Assembly (NCBI GenBank): GCA_009885445.1
Contig: VFKQ01000124.1
Coordinates: forward strand, 1-7,028
Source: Anaerolineaceae bacterium
Lineage (GTDB): Bacteria > Chloroflexota > Anaerolineae > Anaerolineales > Villigracilaceae
Direction of reading: 5' to 3'
Length of the DNA: 7,028 nucleotides
Position 1 is the first letter of the stretch. Each line of letters begins with the position of its first letter. This document shows positions 1-5,789 of this stretch, in pieces. The notes below the pieces were generated by a model. It did not search any database. It was not told the origin of the DNA and was given only the letters and a program-made list of their open reading frames with translations. The position numbers and the translations under genes were made by a program.

Positions 1-2
1 CA

Positions 3-371
3 ATTCAAATCTTTGTAATTCTTTCAGGCTTCGTGATGACAATTCTCATCGCCTGGTATTTTTGGTTCGCGCCCAAAACGCAGACACGCGTTGCCGTATC
101 CGCGTCTGGCGCGCAGGAAGTGGCTATCACCGTGAAAGGCGGTTACACACCCGATGTGATCGTCGTGCAAAAAGGACGCCCCGTGCGATTGACGTTTACG
201 CGTCAGGAAAGTTCGGCGTGTTCCGAAAAAGTCTTGTTCCCCGATTTCAATCAAAATGCAAATCTGCCCGAAGGCGAACAGGTGACCTTGGAATTCACGC
301 CCGATAAAGCAGGCGAATTCGGATTTCAATGCCAAATGGGCATGTTGCGCGGAAAATTAATAGTTGAGTAA
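3..371 (+). CDS. Membrane-anchored cupredoxin-domain protein, 5' partial
   Basis: The frame is open from the left edge of the window. A GTG at 33 and an ATG at 36 exist, but the codons before them (IQIFVILSGF) complete a hydrophobic helix running to about base 68, so the true start is probably outside the window. After the single N-terminal membrane segment comes one beta-rich domain of about 90 residues resembling the Cupredoxin_1/EfeO-like fold, ending in LRGKLIVE. Candidate metal ligands are Cys at 219-221 (SACSEK), Cys at 330-332 and Met at 336-338 and 342-344 (C-Q-M-G-M). No histidine stands at the usual type-1 copper positions, so I infer a Cys/Met site suited to Cu(I) rather than a blue-copper electron carrier. 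The domain would face outward from the membrane. The next gene follows after 14 nt, so they are probably co-transcribed and jointly involved in copper handling. Confidence 0.85.
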   Translation: MQIFVILSGFVMTILIAWYFWFAPKTQTRVAVSASGAQEVAITVKGGYTPDVIVVQKGRPVRLTFTRQESSACSEKVLFPDFNQNANLPEGEQVTLEFTPDKAGEFGFQCQMGMLRGKLIVE

Positions 372-385
372 AAAAGGAGACAAAA

Positions 386-577
386 ATGAAAGTTCAAGAC
401 CCGGTTTGTGGAATGGAAATCGATTCAGAGAAAGCTTTCGCGAGGCGAGAGCATGGCGGGCAGACATTTTATTTCTGCTCACAGGATTGCGTCAGTAAAT
501 TCGACGCCAACCCGCACGACTACGGCCACCCAAAGGCGCAAAAGACTGATAAGCCAGACGACACGCCTATCGAGTAA
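386..577 (+). CDS. YHS-domain metal-binding protein
   Basis: A 63-residue protein made of one YHS (TRASH-like) domain followed by a hydrophilic tail of about 20 residues rich in Lys and Asp. The signature is clear: DPVCGM near the N-terminus (Cys8), then FYFCSQDC (Cys31, Cys35) and KFDANP. In this family the three cysteines bind heavy metals, and the domain occurs alone or fused to copper P-type ATPases; here it is free-standing, with no signal peptide, so cytoplasmic. The start is well supported by an AGGAGA Shine-Dalgarno at 376-381. Its position between a cupredoxin and a second YHS protein, upstream of copA, suggests a Cu(I) buffer or chaperone. Metal identity is inferred from context. 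Confidence 0.9.
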   Translation: MKVQDPVCGMEIDSEKAFARREHGGQTFYFCSQDCVSKFDANPHDYGHPKAQKTDKPDDTPIE

Positions 578-608
578 GGCTGCTCTAATACAACTGATCA
601 TCCGCCAA

Positions 609-627
609 CGCCGCAAATGTTGCGGCG
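609..627 (+). other. Strong hairpin between the two YHS genes
   Basis: A perfect 8-bp GC-rich stem, cgccgcaa pairing with ttgcggcg, closes a 3-nt loop (atg). It lies 32 nt after the first YHS stop codon and 51 nt before the second YHS start. No T-run follows (aataaattc), so it is not a standard intrinsic terminator. It could act as an RNA stability or processing element, or as a weak attenuator, adjusting the relative output of the two YHS genes. Confidence 0.6.
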
Positions 628-678
628 AATAAATTCACCCGAATAAGTACCTATGCATTCACCTAAAGGAGAAAAATC

Positions 679-840
679 ATGACAACAACTTTCAAAGACC
701 CCGTTTGCGGAATGGATGTCGCCCCTGAAACTGCCGCAGGCACCTCCGAATATAAAGGGCAAACCTATTACTTCTGTTCGCTTGGCTGCAAGAAGAGTTT
801 CGACAAAGAACCTGAAAAATATCTCAAGCGCGAGGAATAA
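679..840 (+). CDS. Second small YHS-domain protein (53 aa)
   Basis: A 53-residue open frame beginning ATG ACA ACA ACT and ending TAA at 838-840. It contains a complete YHS domain and almost nothing else: KDPVCGMDV (Cys10), then YYFCSLGC (Cys33, Cys37), KSFDKEPEKYL. This is the same Cys-x(n)-Cys-x3-Cys metal-binding pattern as the 63-aa gene upstream, but the sequences differ enough that this is a paralogue rather than a recent tandem copy. An AAAGGAG Shine-Dalgarno at 665-671 with 7 nt spacing fixes the start. The product would be cytoplasmic. Short genes like this are easily lost to length cut-offs in gene calling. The role is inferred to be copper or other soft-metal binding beside CopA. 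Confidence 0.92.
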   Translation: MTTTFKDPVCGMDVAPETAAGTSEYKGQTYYFCSLGCKKSFDKEPEKYLKREE

Positions 841-954
841 CGCACCCAAAAAATGTTCGATTCAAAAGGACAGAGAAGAATTCGCGGCTTTTCAAGCATT
901 CATGTTGGCTGGTGGTGGTATCGCTGGCGCAGCGACGTAATCTAAATTGAAGAT

Positions 955-1659
955 ATGAGGAATTCTGTGTCACGTTCAACCGCAGTAACTTACGACCAAT
1001 CAACGAAGTCGTTTGCCCATTGGCTCACATATCACTGGCTTGAGGTGTTTCTGGTTATTTATGGCCTTTGGGTTTTCCTGCCATTTCTTGCGCCCGTCTT
1101 CATGAAACTTGGCTGGACTGGCGCAGGGAATGCCTTATATTTTTTCTATTCGTTCTTCTGCCACCAATTACCCGAGCGCTCCTTCTTCCTCTTTGGTCCT
1201 AAAATCATGTACCCGTTGAATGAAATTCAGGCGGCATGGCAGAACACGATTGACCCGATGATATTGCGAAAGTTCACGGGTTCCGCAACCCTGGGCTGGA
1301 AGATCGCCTGGTCAGACCGCATGATCTCGTTTTACACCAGCATCTGGCTGGCCGCAGTCATTTGGTGGCCGCTTCGGCGCAGGGTCAAGCCGCTCCCGTG
1401 GCAGGGATTTGTTCTCCTGCTCCTGCCCATCGCGCTGGATGGCGGGACGCACATGCTCAGTGATTTCGCTGGAATTGGTCAAGGCTTTCGTGACTCAAAT
1501 CAATGGCTGGCCCTGCTGATGAATAATTCATTTGCGGCTTCATTCTATGCGGGCGCCGCGCTCGGCTCATTTAATTCATGGATGCGCCTGATCACGGGAA
1601 CTCTGGCTGGATTGGGCATAGTGTGGTTTGCCTTTCCGCACATCCAGGAATCTGCATAG
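955..1659 (+). CDS. DUF2085 family multi-pass membrane protein
   Basis: A 234-residue integral membrane protein with about five or six hydrophobic segments: roughly residues 28-50, 57-75, 120-138, 148-168 and 185-232. The family signature CHQLPERSFF is at residues 69-78, and a second conserved-looking stretch, LDGGTHMLSDF, begins near 162. DUF2085 proteins have no established biochemical function; I recognise the family by the CHQxPERS motif and the spacing of the segments. The Cys-His pair at a membrane boundary and the later Asp/His could be metal ligands, but that is speculation. It lies 114 nt downstream of the second YHS gene and 31 nt before the next membrane protein, in line with an operon. 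ATG 955 is used here; GTG 967 is an alternative with a better ribosome binding site. Confidence 0.85.
   Translation: MRNSVSRSTAVTYDQSTKSFAHWLTYHWLEVFLVIYGLWVFLPFLAPVFMKLGWTGAGNALYFFYSFFCHQLPERSFFLFGPKIMYPLNEIQAAWQNTIDPMILRKFTGSATLGWKIAWSDRMISFYTSIWLAAVIWWPLRRRVKPLPWQGFVLLLLPIALDGGTHMLSDFAGIGQGFRDSNQWLALLMNNSFAASFYAGAALGSFNSWMRLITGTLAGLGIVWFAFPHIQESA
957..962 (+). promoter_or_regulatory. Possible ribosome binding site favouring a GTG start at 967
   Basis: GAGGAA lies 4 nt before an in-frame GTG at 967-969 and overlaps the ATG at 955. Upstream of ATG 955 only a weak GAAG is seen, 2 nt away. The true start of the DUF2085 protein may therefore be GTG 967, making the product 230 rather than 234 residues. 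Confidence 0.4.
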
Positions 1660-1690
1660 CAGAAAACAATTTTGTAAAAGGAAATTCACT

Positions 1691-2161
1691 ATGAAACGTT
1701 TTCTAATACCTCTCACCGCTTTTCTGCTTGGCTCTGCCCTGATCGCTTCGTTCTATATCGGCATTCTCACTTGGGCCCAGGGCTGGGACTATGCATCCTC
1801 GCAATTCGCGCGTGACCGCACCTACGTTCTACCCATCATCATCGGCTTCGGAATTCAAGCCGCGCTGTATGCCATTCTGCGCTTCCGCCTTTTTATTCCT
1901 GTCGCATCCACTGCTCACACGGGAACAATGATGGGCGCAAGCGGCGGAACTTCTGCGACAGCCATGGTCGCCTGCTGCATTCATCACGTCACCGATGTCC
2001 TGCCCATTCTCGGCCTCAGCGCGGCGGCGACTTTTCTCACGCGATACCAGCGCCCGTTCATGCTCGTGAGCATTGCGATGAATCTGATCGGCATCGGCGT
2101 CATGCTCTTCGTTCTGTATCGTGAACGACAAAAACTACAACTTGCCCCGGAGACAATATGA
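1691..2161 (+). CDS. Small membrane protein with CC-x-HH motif, putative metal-related
   Basis: A 156-residue protein with four hydrophobic segments: about residues 5-28, 48-68, 82-112 (less regular) and 125-150. The third contains the striking run VACCIHHVTDVLPILG, with Cys95, Cys96, His98, His99 and Asp102. A Cys-Cys pair inside a membrane helix recalls mercuric transporter MerT, and the adjacent His-His adds further soft-metal ligands, but I do not recognise it as MerT and assign no named family. The start at 1691 is chosen for AAAAGGAAA at 1676-1684 with suitable spacing; a longer in-frame extension to 1628 would overlap the preceding gene. Its last codons overlap the next gene by ATGA (2158-2161), which implies translational coupling. 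I infer a copper-related membrane role from the motif and neighbours. Confidence 0.82.
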   Translation: MKRFLIPLTAFLLGSALIASFYIGILTWAQGWDYASSQFARDRTYVLPIIIGFGIQAALYAILRFRLFIPVASTAHTGTMMGASGGTSATAMVACCIHHVTDVLPILGLSAAATFLTRYQRPFMLVSIAMNLIGIGVMLFVLYRERQKLQLAPETI

Positions 2162-2598
2162 AACGAATCCTCACGCCTTTGATTTTGATTTTTTCGATTG
2201 TGCTGACCGCGTGTTCGGCCACCGCCGTATCGACAGCTTCCATCCCTGTGTTCGACTTGGTCACGCGTATCGATCAGCAGGGCGCTGTTGTCATCGAAAT
2301 CACCCCTCTCAATTTCAACTCGCCCACCGACACGCTCGAATTTGATGTGATAATGGATACTCACTCAATTGACCTGAGCATGGACCTCGCAACCCTGGCG
2401 ACACTTTCTACAGATACAGGCGTCACGGTACAAGCAACTGTATGGGACGCGCCGCGCGGTGGGCATCACATTGTTGGCAAATTAATTTTCCCTGCCATGC
2501 AGGATGGCAAATCCATTTTGGAAGGCGCGGCAAAACTTACCCTCACCATTCTCAACGTGGACGCGCCCATACGTATTTTTGAATGGGTGCTCAAATAA
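2158..2598 (+). CDS. Lipoprotein of unknown function (WDAPRGGHH motif)
   Basis: A 146-residue predicted lipoprotein: basic start MKR, a hydrophobic stretch, then lipobox LTAC with Cys19 as the lipidation site. The mature part is a single beta-rich domain without cysteines. Two stretches look functional: MDTHSIDLSMDL (Asp67, His69, Met74) and WDAPRGGHH (Trp96 to His104). His and Met on the outer face of the membrane would be compatible with copper binding. I recall similar lipoproteins next to copper or heavy-metal genes in Chloroflexota but know of no assigned function, so none is given. The gene starts inside the stop codon of the CC/HH membrane protein (ATGA), so the two are probably made in a fixed ratio and may work together. 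copA follows after 23 nt. Confidence 0.85.
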   Translation: MKRILTPLILIFSIVLTACSATAVSTASIPVFDLVTRIDQQGAVVIEITPLNFNSPTDTLEFDVIMDTHSIDLSMDLATLATLSTDTGVTVQATVWDAPRGGHHIVGKLIFPAMQDGKSILEGAAKLTLTILNVDAPIRIFEWVLK

Positions 2599-2621
2599 AA
2601 AATTACTAAAAAGCGAAAACC

Positions 2622-5216
2622 ATGTCTGACACAAAACAACTCACCCTGCCCATCACCGGAATGACCTGCGCCAACTGCGTCGCCACTGTGGAGCGCAATC
2701 TTAAGAAGCTCGACGGCGTCAACACGGCTGTCGTGAATCTTTCCTCCGAACGCGCGCTGGTGGATTTTGATTCTGCCAAACTTGGTTTGCCCGAGATGAT
2801 CGCGCGTGTGCAACGCGCCGGTTACGGGGTGGCTACTGGCGAGGCCGAGTTGGTCATCAAACATCTCGCCGACGATAACGATGCGCGCCGTTTGGAAAAG
2901 GCGCTCGCCAAATTGGAGGGTGTGCTCAAAGCGCAAGTTACATTCACCACCGAAAAAGCGCGCGTGCAATATGTGCCCACCATCATCTCTCAATCTGAAT
3001 TGCGACGCGCTGTTGTATCCGCTGGTTTCGAAGCGCTCGAACTCGGCGGCGCCGATGAAGATGCAGAAGCCATCGCGCGCGAACATGAAATCAACGTACA
3101 ACGTCGCTTGCTTATCATCGGCATGGTTTTTACTGCGCCGCTTTTTCTTTTTGCCATGGCCCGCGATTTCGGTTTCCTGCCCGCCGTGTTTTATCAAATG
3201 TCGACAATGGCCGGCATGGATTCGATTCCCGCCGCGTGGACCAACTGGCTGATGCTCGCCTTCGCCGCGCCCGTGCAATTTTATGTCGGCGCGCAATATT
3301 ACGTCAGCGCATTTAAAGCGATTCGCAATCGCTCGGCCAACATGGACGTGCTCATCGCCATGGGTTCCTCCGCCGCATTTTTTTATTCACTGCCCATCAC
3401 CTTCGGTTGGCTCGTCGGTCACGTTTATTTCGAGACCGCCGCCGTGATCATCACCTTGATTCGACTCGGGAAATTTTTGGAAGCTCGCGCCAAGGGACGC
3501 ACCTCCGAGGCGATTAAGAAGCTGGTAGGTCTGCGCCCCAAAACAGCGCGGGTCATTCGCGACGGGGAGGCGGCTGAAGTCTCGATCGACTCGGTCCTCC
3601 CCGGAGACTTGGTCCTCGTCCGCCCGGGCGAGACGATTCCGGTCGACGGCGTCGTCGTCGAAGGCCGCTCCTCGGTGGACGAGTCTATGCTCACCGGCGA
3701 ATCGCTCCCCGTCGAAAAAAAGCAAGGCGACCCAGTCATCGGCGCGACGTTGAATAAACTTGGTTCGCTCAAATTTGAAGCCACCAAAGTGGGCCGCGAA
3801 ACCGCGCTGGCGCGCATCATCAAACTCGTCGAAGATGCGCAAGCCAGCAAGGCGCCGATTCAAAAACTGGCCGACGAAGTGTCAGCGGTCTTTGTGCCGA
3901 TTGTGATTGTCATTTCTCTGCTCACTTTTGCCACATGGTTTTTCATCGTCCCCCAATTCTCTAATTCTCTAATCTCCAATTCTCCTTTCACCACCGCGCT
4001 AATAAACATGGTCGCCGTCCTGGTCATCGCCTGCCCCTGCGCCATGGGACTCGCGACTCCCACCGCCGTCATGGTCGGCACTGGTCGCGGCGCAGAGATG
4101 GGCATCTTGTTTAAAAATAGTGAAGCGCTGGAACGCGCGGGGAAAGTTTCGGTAGTTGTGTTGGATAAAACCGGAACGATCACAAAAGGCCAGCCAGCGG
4201 TGACGGACATTGTTGTCAGTGAACAGTTTTCAGTGATTAGTGATCAGTCTCCAGTCTCTGGTCTCGATACGCCGCAAAGTGCGCGGCTACCCTTCGACAA
4301 GCTCAGGACATCGCTCGACCACCACCAATTCTCCAATTCTCCAATTCTCCCGAATGATCTTTTGCGCCTCGCCGCCTCCGTTGAGCGCGGAAGTGAACAC
4401 CCCCTCGGCGAGGCCATTTGGGCCGAAGCGACATCGCGCGGACTTGAACTCAGCGAGACCTCGGGGTTTGTGGCCGTGCCCGGGCAGGGAGTCCGCGCGC
4501 AGGTGGGGGGGCGCGTGGTGCTGGTGGGCAATGCGCTGATGATGCGCGAGAACAACGTCCCGTTTGAGATGCTCGGGGACGAGGCCACCCGCTTACAGGG
4601 CGAGGCGAAGACGGCGATGTGGGTCGCCGTCGATGGGCAGGCGGCCGGTCTGATCGCCGTCGCCGATACATTGAAGGATGGGTCGGTTGAGTCGATCCGC
4701 GAATTACAGCGCATGGGTTTGCGCGTTGTGATGATGACCGGCGATAATCAAAAAACCGCCGAGGCCATTGCAAAACAAGTTGGTGTGGATCAAGTTCTCG
4801 CCGAAGTTTTGCCCGAAGGAAAATCCAACGAAGTCAAGCGACTCCAAATCGTCAATCGTCAATCGTCAATCGTCAATTTGATTGCCATGGTCGGCGACGG
4901 TATTAACGACGCGCCCGCGCTTGCGCAGGCGGACGTAGGCTTCGCCATCGGCACAGGCACAGATGTGGCCATGGCCGCTGCGCCCGTCACGCTGATGAGC
5001 GGTGACCTGCACGGCGTAGCGCGCGCGATCAAACTATCGCGCAAGACGCTCAGTACGATCAAGCAAAATTTATTCTGGGCGTTTTTCTACAACGTGGTCT
5101 TAATTCCCGCCGCCGCGCTGGGTTATTTAAACCCGATGCTGGCCGCGGGCGCGATGGCCTTCAGTAGTGTGTTTGTGGTGACGAATAGTTTGCGCTTGCG
5201 TAAAATGAAAATCTGA
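2622..5216 (+). CDS. copA: Cu(I)-exporting P1B-type ATPase CopA
   Basis: An 864-residue ATPase that would pump Cu(I) out of the cytoplasm using ATP. In order: an HMA domain with GMTCANC (Cys16, Cys19); a second HMA-like domain (about 76-143) lacking the CxxC; two leading helices (about 161-180, 206-230); helices about 244-290; the actuator motif TGES at 358-361; the helix with CPC at 471-473 (CPCAMGLATP); DKTGT with phosphorylated Asp515; HP at 593-594 (GSEHPLGEA); GDGIND at 758-763; and a final pair of helices with YN and MAFSS, typical Cu(I) determinants. All catalytic residues are present. At 864 aa it is somewhat long because repeats are inserted in frame at residues about 444-455, 533-577 and 744-752. 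No clear Shine-Dalgarno precedes the ATG. Ends in TGA. Probably co-transcribed with the upstream lipoprotein. Confidence 0.97.
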   Translation: MSDTKQLTLPITGMTCANCVATVERNLKKLDGVNTAVVNLSSERALVDFDSAKLGLPEMIARVQRAGYGVATGEAELVIKHLADDNDARRLEKALAKLEGVLKAQVTFTTEKARVQYVPTIISQSELRRAVVSAGFEALELGGADEDAEAIAREHEINVQRRLLIIGMVFTAPLFLFAMARDFGFLPAVFYQMSTMAGMDSIPAAWTNWLMLAFAAPVQFYVGAQYYVSAFKAIRNRSANMDVLIAMGSSAAFFYSLPITFGWLVGHVYFETAAVIITLIRLGKFLEARAKGRTSEAIKKLVGLRPKTARVIRDGEAAEVSIDSVLPGDLVLVRPGETIPVDGVVVEGRSSVDESMLTGESLPVEKKQGDPVIGATLNKLGSLKFEATKVGRETALARIIKLVEDAQASKAPIQKLADEVSAVFVPIVIVISLLTFATWFFIVPQFSNSLISNSPFTTALINMVAVLVIACPCAMGLATPTAVMVGTGRGAEMGILFKNSEALERAGKVSVVVLDKTGTITKGQPAVTDIVVSEQFSVISDQSPVSGLDTPQSARLPFDKLRTSLDHHQFSNSPILPNDLLRLAASVERGSEHPLGEAIWAEATSRGLELSETSGFVAVPGQGVRAQVGGRVVLVGNALMMRENNVPFEMLGDEATRLQGEAKTAMWVAVDGQAAGLIAVADTLKDGSVESIRELQRMGLRVVMMTGDNQKTAEAIAKQVGVDQVLAEVLPEGKSNEVKRLQIVNRQSSIVNLIAMVGDGINDAPALAQADVGFAIGTGTDVAMAAAPVTLMSGDLHGVARAIKLSRKTLSTIKQNLFWAFFYNVVLIPAAALGYLNPMLAAGAMAFSSVFVVTNSLRLRKMKI
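3953..3983 (+). repeat. Degenerate octamer repeat (ccaattct) within copA
   Basis: Four units in a row: ccaattct, ctaattct, ctaatct (one base short) and ccaattct. They encode QFSNSLISNS in the outward loop between the fifth and sixth membrane helices of CopA, a stretch normally shorter in this family. The same octamer recurs perfectly at 4325-4348. Confidence 0.8.
4217..4257 (+). repeat. Degenerate CAGT(GAT) short-period repeat within copA
   Basis: Six loose copies of a 6-8 nt unit built on cagt: cagtgaa, cagtttt, cagtgatt, agtgat, cagtct, ccagtct. Translated in frame as SEQFSVISDQSPVSG. It abuts the 68-nt dispersed repeat starting at 4258, and together they form the left part of an insertion in the nucleotide-binding domain of CopA. 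Confidence 0.7.
4258..4325 (+). repeat. Dispersed repeat copy inserted in frame in copA
   Basis: A 68-nt segment running from ctggtctcgatacgcc to ctcgaccaccac, with core cccttcgacaagctcaggac. It matches the reverse complement of 6773-6844 closely over both flanks, while the middle differs: gccgcaaagtgcgcggc here (4271-4287, 5-bp stem) against a different hairpin there. It translates without stops as LDTPQSARLPFDKLRTSLDH. This is an interspersed repeat rather than part of the ATPase fold. Confidence 0.85.
4325..4348 (+). repeat. Perfect triple octamer repeat (ccaattct x3) within copA
   Basis: Three exact tandem copies of ccaattct directly follow the dispersed repeat and encode QFSNSPIL. The total is 24 nt, so the frame is kept. 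It is the same unit as at 3953-3983. Confidence 0.88.
4850..4877 (+). repeat. Perfect heptamer tandem repeat (cgtcaat x4) within copA
   Basis: Four exact copies of cgtcaat (28 nt) encode IVNRQSSIVN between the VLPEGK segment and the MVGDGIND hinge motif of the CopA phosphorylation domain. Because the unit is 7 nt, gain or loss of one copy shifts the copA frame; three units restore it. Confidence 0.92.
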
Positions 5217-5306
5217 ACGAAGTTATAGATTTGCGCAGAGAAGGGGATGCCATACTGCATGTGCTTTATATGTCTATTGTCACTGCGCGGCGCGCGGCAT
5301 AATTCT

Positions 5307-5312
5307 TATAAT
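5307..5312 (+). promoter_or_regulatory. Candidate -10 box upstream of the PCYCGC lipoprotein
   Basis: A perfect TATAAT lies 25 nt before ATG 5338, in the 121-nt gap after copA. No good -35 is placed 16-18 nt upstream; a TTGTCA at 5277-5282 is 24 nt away, which is too far for standard sigma-70 spacing. Transcription from here would start near 5319 and give a short leader with the Shine-Dalgarno at 5322-5330. The box overlaps an upstream in-frame ATG at 5311, which argues against that start. Confidence 0.35.
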
Positions 5313-5337
5313 GCAGGCAGGAAAGGAAAGGCGCCGC

Positions 5338-5766
5338 ATGCGCAAATCCCCGCAGTTATTATTGTTGCTGATATTGATCTCCTCGGTGTTGAGCGCGTGT
5401 TCCTCGCCGGCACAACCGTCTTTGCACATGATGCCACTCGAGCAGATGCCGCCCGATGTGCAGGCCGCGCCGGCGCGGGTGCGCGAAGCCTATCAATTTT
5501 CAGCCGCGAATCGGGAGGTGGCTGAAAGCGTTCCCTGCTATTGCGGTTGCGTGGGCATTGGTCACAGTTCCAGTTACGATTGCTACGTGGATGAGGCCTA
5601 TGATTTTGGCGCTGTGATCTTTGACAAGCACGCTATTGATTGCGGAATCTGCGTGGACATCACGCAGGATGTGATGCAGTTGATGCGCGATGGGAAATCT
5701 ACGCCCGAAATCGTTGACTTCATTAATAATAGTTATTCCAAACTTGGCTCCCCAACAATGCGTTGA
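5338..5766 (+). CDS. PCYCGC-motif lipoprotein
   Basis: A 142-residue lipoprotein of the PCYCGC family. The signal peptide MRKSPQLLLLLILISS leads to lipobox LSAC with Cys21. The signature PCYCGC is at residues 66-71 (Cys67, Cys69, Cys71), followed by further cysteines in SSYDCYVD and DCGICVDI, giving six cysteines after the lipobox. The cluster of C-x-C and C-x2-C pairs suggests metal binding or redox chemistry outside the membrane; family function is not established to my knowledge. ATG 5338 is chosen over the in-frame ATG at 5311 because AAAGGAAAG (5322-5330) precedes it at good distance, the lipoprotein signal starts properly from MRK, and 5311 overlaps a TATAAT box. The DUF1573-like gene begins 23 nt after its stop, so these are probably one transcript. 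Confidence 0.9.
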   Translation: MRKSPQLLLLLILISSVLSACSSPAQPSLHMMPLEQMPPDVQAAPARVREAYQFSAANREVAESVPCYCGCVGIGHSSSYDCYVDEAYDFGAVIFDKHAIDCGICVDITQDVMQLMRDGKSTPEIVDFINNSYSKLGSPTMR

Positions 5767-5789
5767 GAAGATGATCAGGAGTAATCCGT

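Noticed and set aside
853..945. A 30-codon Trp-rich open frame (MFDSKGQRRIRG..., GWWWYRWRSDVI) between the second YHS gene and the DUF2085 gene.
   Set aside because: No Shine-Dalgarno at proper distance, unusual composition and no recognisable family. It could be a gene remnant, but the sequence does not support calling it.
1628..1690. Extended start at 1628 for the CC/HH membrane protein.
   Set aside because: It overlaps the end of the DUF2085 gene and adds a polar stretch before a clean MKR-type start; AAAAGGAAA supports 1691.
2466..3296. Long minus-strand open frame opposite the start of copA (276 codons), and similar ones at 3387-3863 and 3860-4210.
   Set aside because: They lie opposite well-supported coding sequence, have low-complexity His/Arg/Gly-rich content and no recognisable domain; this is mirror coding caused by codon bias.
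5311..5337. Earlier ATG at 5311 as the start of the PCYCGC lipoprotein.
   Set aside because: It would place nine charged residues before the lipoprotein signal, has no ribosome binding site and overlaps a TATAAT box; ATG 5338 has a good Shine-Dalgarno.
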